The notes below the pieces were generated by a model. That model did not search any database. It was not told the DNA's origin and worked only from the letters and a program-made list of their open reading frames with translations. Of a stretch of DNA of 64,000 nucleotides, positions 20,701 to 31,630 are shown one piece after another (position 1 is the stretch's first letter; every line of letters starts with the position of its first letter). The DNA is taken from assembly GCA_949316235.1 (NCBI GenBank), contig OX438741.1:9600124-9664123 (forward strand), in the 5' to 3' direction. The stretch is from Oegoconia quadripuncta. Taxonomy: Eukaryota > Arthropoda > Insecta > Lepidoptera > Autostichidae. The position numbers and the translations under genes are program-made.

Positions 20701-23700
20701 GTGTGATTGAGGTCAAGTACCAACCCGTTGTGCATAAAAAAAAAGACTAGTAAATTCTATTATGGAAATTTTGGCATCCACGATACAGGCCTAGCCTAGT
20801 GTGGATGTTACAGCAAATGTATAATGATGTATTGGCCTTTTTGTGAACAAACATCTTATTTAAACAAATGTATACGTGGAACGTTCTCCGAACATAAATA
20901 AATAAATATTTCGGACGAGTACACCAATCATCTAGTCCCAAACTAAGCAACGCTTGAACTATGGATACTAGATAATGGATAAACATACATAAATATTTAT
21001 ATAAACATCCATGACTTGGGAATAAATGTTCGTATTCATCACACAAATATTTACCCCTCGCGGCATTCGAAACCGCAACCGTTGGTTTCGCTGACAGGGT
21101 CACTATCCACTACACCAATCGGTCGTCTAAGATCTCTCCAAACTGCACACCCACCAGCAAATAATCGTAGTGTCTGAACCGCAGCCCCTGTATATTGAAG
21201 TCCAGGATGAATGAGCCTGATGAGATGATGCAGGAGGCCGCAGTCAGGGGTGGCAGCTTGTACATCTCTGTGCCACACTTCACTATCGCCTTCGGTAGGG
21301 TGGACACGTCGCGTATGTGCTGCAAGTTCTTTTTGAATGGATATCTGAGGGAATTGAAATTTTATTTTAAATCAAGCAAGTAGATATTTTGAGCTGTCAG
21401 TTGGTGTATTAGTACGACGATATCGACGATGTATTAGTTAAATACTTTTATTAAAAAAAAGGACAATAACAAAGTTGTGGGTCTTGCGCCGCTTCTTTTA
21501 CCACAAATGATTTCCCTTTCCGAAGCGGTAGTAGCTTGGACATACTGACTGTCGCTGTATGAATGATTAACGTATTGTTGATAAAATTTTGTCGACTTAG
21601 GAACTCAGTGAGATCTAATCTTCTCTTAAGCAATAAAGTGTCAAACTTCAAGCATTTATTTCAACGTAACTCAACATGATATAATTTGTTGATTGTCAAT
21701 TTAAATCTATTGGAAATAAAAATAGGGCTTAAGCATGTATCTATCAGTCAGTATGTCCAAGCTGCTACCGCTTCGGAAAGAGAAATCATTTGTGGTAAAA
21801 GAAGCGGCGAAAGAAATTCACAGGATCATTGTCCTTTTCTTTATTTTTTTGTAATAATAATATATAACTAATACAATTTTATAATTTTTGAGAGCTGGGC
21901 GGAGTATACCAAACGTTTTTGTCATTCAGGTAGTCACTAATTTTGTAATAACCTTTTTTTTATTAGTTGTTTCGGCATGGTCTTTAAATTGTTTCTCATT
22001 TAGATTAATGATATTCTCAGGTATAAGGTTATAAAAGCGTATACAGTGATGATGTATTAACTTTGCTTAGTCTGAACATAGGGGTAGCCACTTTGGCCTT
22101 ATATCTCAAAATTAAGTTATGCCTATCACTATTTTTCAATACCGATATATTTACATACATAATATTCTCGTAAATAAATTATGAAGGACCATCTTAATTT
22201 CTTTGAACCTGACCCGAAGAAAGTCATATCGACGCAGATCATATATTGCGCGGACTGCCCTCCTTTGCAAAAAAAAAATATATTCAGTACCAGCTGCTCG
22301 CCCCCAAACCCGTAATTCGTATTGTATTGCATAATTTGAAAAATACCTGAATATACAAATACCGAGGTGACACTCGAGTCCGTGGATATAGTTGTCCATT
22401 TCAAAAACCACATTAGGGTCCTCTTCCAAGTAATACTTCTTGTCGTCCATAAAATGAACGAAACCGATGAAGTGGAACGTACGACCCTTGCAGTACGGGG
22501 TGGGCCCGCGGCCCATATTATAGATATCGCTGTACAGCTCCGAGACGAAAATGTACACGTTTCTGCCGCAGTAGTATTCTGAAACCAAAACGAAATCAGA
22601 AATGACACAGCAATATTAATTAAATTATTTCAAGTCTGGGAAAAGTTTCTTCATAATATACTAGCTTTTATTACGCGACATATAGTTTTAATATTATTTC
22701 CTCTAAACTGTCTGAGTATAAGAATAAACTGTCTGCGTATAGAAAGAACCTTGTGTAGCACTATGCTACGTAGTGACGCTGTGCTACGCTGTAGCATCGC
22801 AGTGCTACGCGAAAGGAAGATGCAGGGAAAAAGGACACTCCAGGGGGCCGATCGCGCTAAGATTGAACGATAATACCAAAGCTAAACCATACCCAAAAAC
22901 GTTACGTTAAGCACATTTGGCATGGCGCTAATCATTTGAACGGAAATTATACCAGTTTCCTTTAATACTCGTGGTTAGATCTAAAAATTTTGGGTTTGAT
23001 TTTAAATTGGTAGCGTCAACGATATAATCGTTCACTAAAAATAGCGCGATACTATTACTTCAGCTAAACTACAGCTAAACCAAAACCAAAAACGTTCCGT
23101 TCGAACGGTAAACCCGTTGTAATATAGCGCGAATGGTCCCCCTGTTAAGCTATCACTATGAGCGTACGTTTCATTTGATTAAACGAAATACCACTTACAA
23201 GTTGAGTTGTCTCGTTTTTGGACTCTCTGGTTCTTATACGACTTTGCAGCGTAAGCTGAGCTTACGGTTTACGCAAAGCAGTACACGTGGACTGGACGAA
23301 CGAGTCAGCAATATTGCATATACCGCTGCGTCGTGCGTTACCAGGTGAAGAGCGTATACTTACCCCATAGACATACAATAGTTTTGAACTGACCAAGGGT
23401 GGCTTTATCATTAATGAGATGAATATATGATAAACGTTTGTTACGCGTAAGCGATAAACACCTGCAGACTACTCTGTGATAATGTATGGCGTTACATTGT
23501 TATCAGCACAGAAGCCCGGCATGCCTTACTAAATACTAAATAGAGGAAACCTTTGATTTAAAAAATCTATGTAATTTCACTACCTGTGTAAAAATCACAA
23601 AACAATGTCAGACTTTCAGTATTTCGAAACCCTAGGCACACCAATTACGTTCAAAGTTGTTCGCTGTAGTCTACTCATGGAAACATTAAAACACCTTTTG

Positions 23701-25835
23701 AAAGAAACATTGTCTTTATTAAATGCTCAATAATGTTCATAAGTGTGTAATCTCGCCATACGACTCATGAGGTGCGCAAGCAAAGTGACCAATTTCTCGA
23801 TTTTTTGGCGTACACTGCTCTGAGCGTATTTCAGGTCTAGGGGTCTGTGACTTACCTTGACTTAGATAGAACTCGGAAGGGACTGCGCCCCCAGAAGGTG
23901 AATTGTAAGTCGCTACTCTCTCAGTCTTTATGGCGTTGTGGTTATCATACATCGTCAGCATATTGTCTATGGTGTCATCCAATGCTATCAGTAGCACCTA
24001 ACCAGAAACAAAAATTAACAATTTAGATAAAGTTTTTTTTTCGAAAATATATAATTTACACTTGTAAACGCCTACTGTTCCTCATACCTAATAATCCGTT
24101 TCGGCTTAGTGTCCCCTTCCGCCTAATGTTGTAGTTTGTTGTAGTTAGTTTAAACATACATACAAATAACGTCACTACCTTTATCCTAAATGGGATGGTT
24201 TGGGTGTGCTTGAAACAACATCCACGATTCATCTTTCGAAATACAGAAATGGACACGTGACCCATCTCGGTTGAAAAGTGCAAGGATAAATGTTTTTTTA
24301 GTGGAAAGTCCCTTAGTCACCTTTGGGATTGGTTCTATTCTTTAAGATTGTTACAATATTTACCTTTAACTCTTTTATGTGCATGTGAATAAATCTTCCC
24401 AAATGATCGGTCGCTATGTGCACATGTTCATTTATGATGTACTGGAAAATAAAATAGAAAGTTATGAAGGTGTGAGAAATGATAGACATGAGGTTACTCC
24501 ATTTCCTTCATTGTCAACTACTAAACCACCCGACTGCTGGGGCATGGCCTCCGCATACATGGAAATTGTGTGGGCCCATAATGCACCACGCAGGCCCAGT
24601 GCCTATTCGTGGATTTTTGTTATATTGGGTCTTTACCTATGAAATTGGAGTTTTTTTCTTCGTTTATCATATGTACCAATTCCTGAGATTTTCAAAGCTA
24701 TATCCAAATTTGTCTTTTATTTGGAAAATGGAATATTATTTCAAGGTTTCACATGAAATATATTTTAATTTCTGGGCTAAATCACATAATAAAAAAAATT
24801 TGAACAGAGCTCTTTTCATGTGCTTCCCGTAATCATTTTTTAAATTCGCTGAAACTTTTATAAAGTGGTTACTTTTAAAAATTAACGCTGCCTATACTTA
24901 ACTTAATGTTATCCGATAATACACACAAAGTTTAGCTAAATTTGGATTTGCCGTTCCCAAAAAAAAAACAAAAATGTTTGCATGGAGAAAACAGTCGTAA
25001 TGAAATTCTTCATACAAAACGCCAATTGCGTAGGTAAGGACCTAATATATTGTTAGACTAGTCGCTGTTGGACGATAGTTTGGAGCCGGCATGATAGTTA
25101 GTGTGATAGTGAACACTTTGTTGCACAAAAACTAACAGTTTCATATCAGTATAGAGTTTCAGTATAACGGCGGACGTAACCCATACAGAGATTTCTTCCA
25201 GTCAACCATAAGGTTAGTTAGAGAACAGTAGAATATAAATCACAGCTTTATACTAAATTACTTAAATAGAACTAAATTGCAGGCCCTTACCTGATCAGGG
25301 GCCCGTTTAATCTTCATCATCTCAATCTGATAATGGGCTAGATAGTCCAGCTTATCTGTGGGGTCGTGGCCGTAGATCTCGAACGCGTCGATGATCATAG
25401 CCAGGGTGATGTTCTCGTTCGGCTCTGCGCAACATGGGTGGTTGCGTATGTTGTAGGTTCTCTGAAATAATTTATAATAATTTACTTCCAGATAAATGTA
25501 CGTCCGGGAAGTACATCTGGGGAACTGGTGTCCCATACCACAGGCTACCGCCTATTTTAGGCATCAGTCTTCACACGTACTCACTAGACTTAAGTAACAC
25601 TGTTATCCTGTACATTTCTCTAAACGTGAGTTTGTGAAGAACAAATAAAGATACATTTTATTATTATTATAATATAACATTTAATATTTTTTTCTCTAGG
25701 CAGCAGCTTAATTGGTGCGGCATAACCAAAAATCTGTGGCTACAAGACCACACAAAGATATCTTACCGCCAATGTAAAGAGACATGATAAAAATATTAGA
25801 TGTCTAATAAAAACACCATAACAAAACTCCACCAT
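14742..25835 (-). CDS. Secreted 12-cysteine protein, paralog A (10 exons, family not recognised)
   Basis: Coding exons on the - strand, 5' to 3': 25835-25767, 25461-25291, 24441-24364, 23997-23856, 22578-22347, 21344-21155, 19663-19564, 17872-17741, 15556-15435 and 14906-14742. All junctions are GT-AG and all phases agree; total 1401 nt, 466 aa. Residues 1-23 are a signal peptide ending LFLSCLFTLA-like. The mature part has twelve cysteines, all conserved in paralog B. Motifs include IRNHPCC, AMIIDAFEIYGHDPTDKLD, YIFVSELYSDIYNMG, YIHGLECHLGIC, LPPLTAASCII, TCDHHVCEWN, PPNYGSIAG and a Pro-rich C-terminus with GLYWYPQWMG. There is no transmembrane segment after the signal, so it is probably extracellular. 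I do not recognise the family and assign no function. AATAAA lies about 105 bases past the stop (14636-14631). Introns carry a LINE, SINEs and foldback elements. Confidence 0.88.
14952..15065 (+). repeat. Common lepidopteran CATCATCAT...CCACGCTGGCCCA repeat
   Basis: CATCATCATCATCAGTCCGT through CCACCACGCTGGCCCAATGC, in the last intron of paralog A. Confidence 0.75.
15209..15388 (-). mobile_element. SINE type A, 3' half
   Basis: Inverted: the T tract at 15209-15222 is the A tail, and the body runs to GACAACCGGAACACAACAAT. The head is missing. Confidence 0.8.
15690..15960 (-). mobile_element. SINE type B'
   Basis: On the - strand, the head TTTGGTGTGGTGGTTAACAA is followed by box B GGTTCGAATCCC and then the body CATCTGGTATCCACAACACA and AACTAGATGGCGCTGTATG. 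Confidence 0.85.
16815..17037 (-). mobile_element. SINE type B'
   Basis: Inverted copy with head ATGGTGCAGTGGTTAGAAAC and a slightly mutated box B. It ends near CATAATACAAGCCTATAGTT. Confidence 0.8.
17208..17455 (+). mobile_element. SINE type B'
   Basis: Direct copy: GACCTGTTTGGTGTAGTGG, box B GGTTCGAATCC, body to AACTAGATGGCGCTGTATG. Confidence 0.85.
17458..17582 (-). mobile_element. SINE type A, 3' fragment with a small internal duplication
   Basis: Inverted 3' part. The words TGTTAAGTGAAGA appear twice in a row, so it carries a short tandem duplication. Confidence 0.7.
18240..18940 (+). mobile_element. 5'-truncated LINE of a second family
   Basis: The frame from about 18318 to 18823 reads SFRYLGHIVTSDLRDDEDIE, then RRALAVRSNMLARRFARC, EVKVTLFKAYCQSFYTSGLW and FRMLLGLPWRCSASGMF. 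These are the YLG thumb region and C-terminal part of a non-LTR reverse transcriptase. A TAG interrupts the frame just upstream of 18318. The element ends with AATAAAG and a (TTTAA)n-like tail near 18910-18940. It lies in an intron of paralog A, opposite to the gene, and is a different family from 590-1590. Confidence 0.82.
19681..20390. repeat. Foldback-like element of degenerate short words, copy 1
   Basis: The left arm repeats words like TTGCCTGAATTT and TTGCCCGAATTT; the right arm repeats their inverse sense (GGCAAATGATGTTATGGCA, ATGGCAAATGAAATTCTGGC). The centre contains CTAACCTAACCTAAACC. The architecture matches 60000-60515 and 54184-54702. It starts within about 30 bases of the acceptor of paralog A exon 7. 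Ends are approximate. Confidence 0.5.
20465..20744 (+). mobile_element. SINE type A, 5'-truncated
   Basis: Begins inside the head at GGGTTCGATCCCCAGCGGGG and runs to AACCCGTTGTGCATAAAAAA. Confidence 0.85.
20898..21126 (-). mobile_element. SINE type B, inverted
   Basis: On the - strand, the head TTGGTGTAGTGGATAGTGAC is followed by a mutated box B (GGTTTCGAATGCC) and the B body. It lies right next to the donor of paralog A exon 6. Confidence 0.85.
21487..21809. repeat. Inverted repeat with about 63-base arms
   Basis: Arms 21487-21551 and 21745-21809 are nearly exact inverses (CCGCTTCTTTTACCACAAAT, then CCGAAGCGGTAG), with outer matching AGGACAAT words. It lies in intron 5 of paralog A. Confidence 0.85.
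21900..22346 (-). mobile_element. LINE fragment starting at the exon 5 donor of paralog A
   Basis: On the - strand, directly from the intron start, the frame reads YFSNYAIQYELRVWGRAAGT and then YIFFLQRRAVRAIYDLRRYD, followed after frame breaks by RFYNLIPENIINLNEKQFKD. This is the same RT region as the LINE at 590-1590, but diverged. The homologous intron of paralog B also holds a sense-oriented copy (40514-41210). Confidence 0.75.
22841..23144. mobile_element. MITE with CAGGGGG termini
   Basis: The left end CAGGGGGCCGATCGCGCTA pairs with the inverted right end CAGGGGGACCATTCGCGCTA. The interior is non-coding and partly self-complementary (CCAAAAACGTTACGTT, CCAAAAACGTTCCGTT). CAGGG termini suggest a hAT-type non-autonomous element; no target duplication is clear. 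Confidence 0.55.
24150..24330 (+). repeat. Dispersed repeat, related to 11046-11300
   Basis: Contains GAAACAACATCCACGATTCA and GGAAAGTCCCTTAGTCACC. It lies between exons 3 and 4 of paralog A, in the intron that paralog B lacks. Confidence 0.55.
24475..24610 (+). repeat. Decayed CCACGCTGGCCCA-type repeat
   Basis: ACCACCCGACTGCTGGGGCA then CACCACGCAGGCCCAGTGCC. It resembles the repeats at 10334 and 14952 and abuts the MITE at 24625. Confidence 0.5.
24625..25046 (+). mobile_element. TA-flanked MITE, copy 2
   Basis: TTGGGTCTTTACCTATGAAA at the left; the inverted right end reads TTAGGTCCTTACCTACGCAA. It is the longest of the three copies and is also flanked by TA. Confidence 0.75.
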
Positions 25836-26039
25836 ATCGACGTCACTCGCGCTCTTAAACGGGACGCGAATGTAAAAGAAATAAATATTATTTTTCTGTT
25901 ATCAATCCGGGATTTAACTAAGCCCGAATCATTTTAACGAGCCGTTAAAAATAATTGATCTAGGCACGTTACTATTGCCGGGGGGTATATGTAAATATAT
26001 TTAACAAAGTGAATACTTTAAAGGTACCTATTGATAAAT

Positions 26040-26350
26040 AATACACTTCTTGATCACCGTCCCGTTGAAAGATAGAATCAGGAATAGTGTAATTAGAGAG
26101 TTAAGCAGTCTGAAAGAAGACGTAGTCACAAAGATTGAAAAATAAATGCTAAGATGGTTCGGACTTGTGGATAGGATGAATGAACGAAAGAGATATACGC
26201 AGCGAATGTGGAAGGCATTGTTGGTAGGGGAAGACCACGGAAAACATGCCGTGATCGAACAACTTTATGAGAGTGAATGAAGTAAAAGAGGTGTGTCAGG
26301 ATCGTAGCAAGTGGAAGTCTGTGGTCTTACAGGCACTGGCGTGACTTTAT
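26040..26350 (+). mobile_element. LINE 3' end (RTE-like C-terminal remnant)
   Basis: Broken frames read DRIRNSVIRELSSLKEDVVT, then LRWFGLVDRMNERK, resembling the LRWFGHV.RM motif near the end of many insect non-LTR polymerases. The tail GTGTGTCAGGATCGTAGCAA is shared with 38690-38790. Confidence 0.65.
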
Positions 26351-26401
26351 GTATGTACTCGTAGGTCCCGTATAACTCTTCAATCAACGGTTAGGTTGGT
26401 T

Positions 26402-26725
26402 TAACCTCATCCGTGGCTCAATGTAAACAACATTGGGTTTACGATTCGGAGGTCGCGGGTTCGTTCCCCAGCGAGGTATATGTTTAAGTACTCGGTTTAG
26501 TTGGTGGAAGGGCATTTTAAATGTTCTACCATCATCTTATCTAAATCTGCCGCCAAGCAGCAATATTAATAACATTGTTGTGTTCCGGTTGTCAGAGATA
26601 AGATAGCCAGTCCCCCAAATATGTTGGGGTTTCCGGGTCAGTACGCTTCCACCTTCGACCTCATCTTCACTTAACATCAGGTGTGATTGAGGTCAAGTAC
26701 CAACCCCTTGTGCATAAAAAAAATA
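26402..26725 (+). mobile_element. SINE type A
   Basis: Near full length, from CCTCATCCGTGGCTCAATGT to AACCCCTTGTGCATAAAAAA. Confidence 0.87.
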
Positions 26726-27049
26726 TCTCTCTTAAAAGATTTGTAAATTTTTACTGTTTTTAACCGTGCCGACGAAAAGTGACATATAACACTCGTCGTC
26801 TTTCATCGGTGGTTAAAATAAAGTGTAATAAGACGAATTTTTGAAAGACCACAGTAAGTGTTACGAAAATTTAGAAACGCTGAGAGTACGGACGCATCTT
26901 ATCATCCAGATATACCAAAAATCTATGTTAAAACATATCAAACATTGCTAAGAACCTGCCCCTCTAGTTTTTCTACACAACAACGTCAAACACTTCACCC
27001 GTCGATTTTCGTCGGGGTTAGAATTGGCCCGCAAGACAAAGTACCCAAA

Positions 27050-27300
27050 GCGTAAGCAGTGGCATCGGCTGTATTTTTACCCGACTGCCCAAGGAAGGAG
27101 GGTAATGTTTTTCGAGCGTATGTATGTATGTCCGTTCCTTTGGCGCATCCTGCAGCCGAAACGGCTTGACCGATTTCGAAGTGCACGGTGTCGTTGGATT
27201 CGTCTTGATACCCGAAGTGTCATAGGATACATCTTATGGTAAAAAATGGCGTCCGCAAAATACAAAGTATGCTCTCGGGTTTTTTGATTTTTAAATACTT
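27050..27300 (+). repeat. Common lepidopteran repeat (CCGACTGCCCAAGGAAGGAG type)
   Basis: Contains CCGACTGCCCAAGGAAGGAG, GCCGAAACGGCTTGACCGAT and a GGCGTCCGC end. It is related to 45990-46200. No gene is seen elsewhere in 25836-28498 apart from this and the SINE and LINE remnants above. Confidence 0.55.
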
Positions 27301-27939
27301 AAATAGTTATTATTTAAATTTTTTTTAGGTACACCAATAGAGTAGTTACACAAATTCTTACAAAATCATTCCAACAAAAATTTTCGGATATGAACTCGAT
27401 ACAAATGAGCAAATTGAAGAACGCCGGCCCCTTTTGACCTAAGAATTTCGTATCCGAAATCAAATTAAGAAAAATACCGGAAATAAATCACCTATATTTT
27501 TATGGAACCAGCAATTGATAATCTATAATTACATTAAAAAATCTCTTTAATAAAAATTGTATCTCAAACAAAAGAAAGCACCAAAGCTAACATTGTAAAT
27601 TATAGTGACTTTAAGTTTTTAAAAAAGATTTGTATACCTATTATTTATATAAAAAGTAATAAAAAGCTAAGTATGCAGCTTTTTAAGGTTTTATAATGAA
27701 ATAAATCGGCAAGTATTAGTACCAAGTACGTATGAAAATGTCAACTTAATTTAAATTTTCGTTAAATATTCAAATATTCAAAAAAATCTAAATAGAGCTA
27801 GAACCCGATTCCTACTGCGACTGAATCTAACCGAATCGCTATTTAACACATTAAAACCCCTAATGCGTGTTCAATAAGCATGTAATTGGCTCAAAGCATA
27901 AATCGGCTACCGTTTATTATTTTGGCACGTATAAGTGAA

Positions 27940-28498
27940 TCCTCTCTTCGCGCCGTATCGATCGAGTAGTCCGCGCACCCACCCCGCGCTTCAGGGCAGA
28001 ACCACCCCTGCGTGAAGAAAACCGCACGGAGCAGCCGTCACAAAGAAAAACCCATTCAAAAATGAGAAAATCCAACAAAAACTAACAAATAAAGCCAAAT
28101 CAAAAAGTACAGTGATCATTAAAAGTGATAGAGCCGAAATATCAGAACAGCGGGGAATAAAATGAAGTCCCAGACCAGAAATATAAAAAAGATGGCTGCT
28201 CCGAAACTCACTGGCACTTTAACACAATAATGTAAAGTTAATCAAATATAGTGTAGTGTAAAGAAGTCTTCCAAATTAGTGTTAAAATATATAAAAGAAT
28301 ATTATATGTCTAGAAAGTAACTAAATATAGTGTTATTGAAAATCAATGTCTTCCCATTACGTCAATTTTAAGTGATAGTTTAATAAAAATTATATTATTT
28401 ATGAAAAACTTACGCAAATATCGACAATAATAATTAATAAGGAAAAACTTGACTCAGTCAAGATTTTAAAGAATAAATAGTAAAAATTACCGGGAAAA
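27940..28498 (+). promoter_or_regulatory. Likely VGAT 5' UTR and promoter region
   Basis: A local rise in GC (CCACCCCGCGCTTCAGGGCA near 27979) lies about 500 bases before the VGAT start codon and is followed by an AT-rich leader. The transcription start is not defined by any strong motif. The call rests on position only. Confidence 0.35.
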
Positions 28499-31400
28499 AT
28501 GTTGAATCTGGGTAAATTCAAGTTGCCCCCTCTGAGAAATGCATTGGACGTAGCAATGCAGACAGTGCGGCAGCAGATGCCTGACAAGTCAGGGCCTCCT
28601 CCGCGACCGCCACAGAATGTCAGATTCGCCAACATGGGTAAGAAGAAGAAACTCAATTTTAAATCGTTTACGTAATAGAACCATAACTGGTTACTTTCCA
28701 GTTTAGAAATGATAGAACTAATTTAGAGGAATGCCACGAAAAAGGTGGATGGATTGTGTGTGAGGTGATATGAACGAAAAGGGTATGAATGATGAGATAA
28801 CGGCTGAAAGAGGAGATTGGAAGAAAAAGACGTACTGCGCCGCCCCAAATAAATTAGGACTAGTCCCAATGTCCCTTGCCCTAGGGCAAGAAGATGATGA
28901 TCATGATGAGAGCTAGATTTAGAAATTTGTGAGGAACTTTTGAATTGATGTCGAAGAATACTACAAAATTACTTAATTAGTAATTTAGAAGGCTAAATAG
29001 AAGTACGAACGTAGGTATACAGTCTTCTTCAAAACAAGCTCATCTAAAATTAACAGAGTGCACCAACCATTAGGGAGTGCATTCATTGTAGAGTAAAATA
29101 TGTACGAGTATATCTCAACAATTTATACACGGTGTCGGCTTTCATGTGGTCCAAAGGAAAACCATCGATAGAGGAGTCCAGGGGCTACTCTATGGACCCC
29201 CATGTATGTTCCGCGAAAATTTATAGTTTTCGAGAAAATAGCATTTTTCTAAATTTTTCCTTAGTAACCAAATTCATGCCTTCTTTTTAAATTTTCTATC
29301 ATTCCTAGAACCTTGATTTTTTTGTGAATATGAACAATTAATAGGCCTTTCATTACACCACTACAGTTCCAACTCAGGCTAATTATTTTCTGCGAAAAAA
29401 AATAAAGAGTGATTTTTTTTAATTCGTTGATTTTTTACTTCTTTATTTAGGGGGGTCTACTCGTAACTCCAAAAAAGCACATAATAAAAAACTTCAGGAC
29501 CCATTTCAAAAAACGTGTCAAACGGTAGTAAAAGATTCACATAGATTTGAAGGTTATGTAACTTTCAATAATGACATTTCAATAGCCTGGATGTGGTGCC
29601 ATCTAACAGTTCACGGATAAGTTGGTGGAACTGTACTGTGTATTGTTTTTTATAAATAGTGGTAATGGTCGGTGTAATTTGCAGCGGCGGTTTGATTTAT
29701 TTATCAATTGACAAAATCATCAATAAAATAAGGAGGATACTTTGATGACATATTGAAAGTTGTTTTTTTTTAATATTGCGGTCGAAGTTTTATTAAAACT
29801 GTGATCTCTTCAATCGAATATTCCGTAATAATACTTATTATCTTCACTCAAACTATACTTTTGAGTTATCTATTATTATTATAAATAACAATAATTTCAT
29901 TAGACATGGGAGAGAGCTGCGAGCTGTCTACGATGAACGAAACGACGTCTCCAACATACCAGTCCACCAACCCAACAAACCCATTCCTAAGTGGGCAACT
30001 CCAAGCTGAAGACTCGTTCACTAGCTACCAGAACACATATCCTCAGCAAGATGGAGCCCCAAGGTTAGATATCAAAGTTATACCATATTGATACTTAAAT
30101 ACCTACTTTTTCCCCTGGCATAGGAAGATTAAGATTTAAAGTTACAAATAAAAAAGATCTATCATAGTAATGAATCTTTTTAAGGTCATTAATAGACTAA
30201 CAATCTGTTTAAAAAAATATTATACACATATTTCAGAACTCAAAGCATGCAGAGCGTTGACTTTTACGCTTCATCAGAGGAAGGCGGTTTTGAAGAGGGT
30301 GGTGGTAGCCCTGGTGCTAAAATCAACGAGTTTCAGGCAGCATGGAACGTCACCAATGCTATTCAGGTAAAATACTTCCTAGTCTATAATAATGCTAATT
30401 GACCTATTTAAAAAATGTCATTAACTGAAAATTTTCTATCTTCAGGGCATGTTTGTGGTATCTCTCCCGTTTGCCGTTCTCCAAGGAGGCTATTGGGCCA
30501 TCGCTGCCATGATCGGTATTGCCCACATCTGCTGCTACACAGGCAAGATCCTCGTGGAATGTCTTTATGAAGACGATCCAGTTTCAGGTCAACGCGTAAG
30601 AGTCCGCGATTCCTACGTGAGCATTGCTAAAGAATGCTTTGGCAGAAAATATGGAGCCAGGATCGTAAGCATAGCTCAAATTATTGAATTAGTTATGACT
30701 TGCATTCTTTACGTAGTCGTCTGCGGTGATCTTATGATTGGGACTTTCCCAGACGGCTCTATCGATACTCGTTCATGGATGATGTTGACTGGAATATTCC
30801 TTCTTCCTTTGGCGTTCTTGAAATCGCTCAAAAGTGTTAGTATGTTGTCCTTCTGGTGTACTATGAGTCATTTAATCATTAACGCTATTGTTCTTGGTTA
30901 CTGCATCCTCTATATCGGTGATTGGGGATGGTCTAAAGTAAAATGGAGCTTGGATTTCGAAAACTTTCCCATCAGTTTGGGTGTAATTGTTTTCTCTTAT
31001 ACATCCCAAATTTTCCTTCCTACTTTAGAAGGCAATATGGAAGATCGATCTAGATTTGAATGGATGTTAAATTGGTCACATATCGCAGCCGCTGCTTTCA
31101 AATCCATCTTCGGATACATATGCTTCCTTACCTTCCAAAATGACACTCAACAAGTTATCACCAATAATCTTCGTTCGGCAGGTTTCAAGGGTCTAGTGAA
31201 CTTCTTCCTTGTGGTCAAAGCTGTACTCAGTTATCCCTTACCATATTACGCTGCCTGTGATTTACTCGAACGTGCCCTTTTTAGAGGCAAACCAAAAACA
31301 TTATTTCCAGTGATATACGCTTTAGATGGAGAGTTAAAAGTTTGGGGCCTAGCTTGGAGACTCGGTGTCATAATGTTCACAATTTTGATGGCTATCTTTA

Positions 31401-31630
31401 TCCCACACTTCACCATTTTGATGGGCTTCATCGGCAGTTTTACGGGAACTATGTTAAGTTTCATCTGGCCAGCTTACTTCCATCTCAAGTTGAAGGGAAA
31501 CCAACTGGAAAGTACCACGATTGCCTACGACTACTTTATCATTGGCCTGGGTGTCCTGTTTGCGATCATAGGTATGTATGATTCTGGTTCAGCCATGGTG
31601 AAGGCGTTCAAGATAGGCTTGCCGTTCTAA
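28499..31630 (+). CDS. VGAT: Vesicular GABA/glycine (inhibitory amino-acid) transporter
   Basis: Coding exons: 28499-28637, 29904-30063, 30237-30366 and 30446-31630, phases 1, 2 and 0, GT-AG throughout; 1614 nt, 537 aa, the size expected for insect VGAT. It is an SLC32 transporter that loads GABA or glycine into synaptic vesicles using the proton gradient. The N-terminal ~135 residues are cytosolic and low-complexity (TYQSTNPTNPFLSG). The transporter core starts with INEFQAAWNVTNAIQGMFVV and PFAVLQGGYW, followed by VRVRDSYVSIAKECFG. About nine to ten hydrophobic segments follow, ending GSAMVKAFKIGLPF. Nearly all membrane helices are in the single last exon. AATAAA is at 32076-32081. It lies between the two inverted secreted paralogs, with no sign of functional linkage to them. 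Intron 1 has LINE-tail debris. Confidence 0.96.
28715..28915 (+). mobile_element. LINE tail remnant in VGAT intron 1
   Basis: Broken frames read PRKRWMDCV, then NDEITAERGDWKKKTYCAAP, the common C-terminal end of RTE-like elements in Lepidoptera. It is followed by a GATGATGATCATGATGA tail. Confidence 0.7.

Noticed and set aside
24379..24832. Open frames overlapping exon 3 of paralog A and the adjacent MITE
   Set aside because: They are antisense to a well-supported exon or lie inside the MITE shared with 10557 and 48121.
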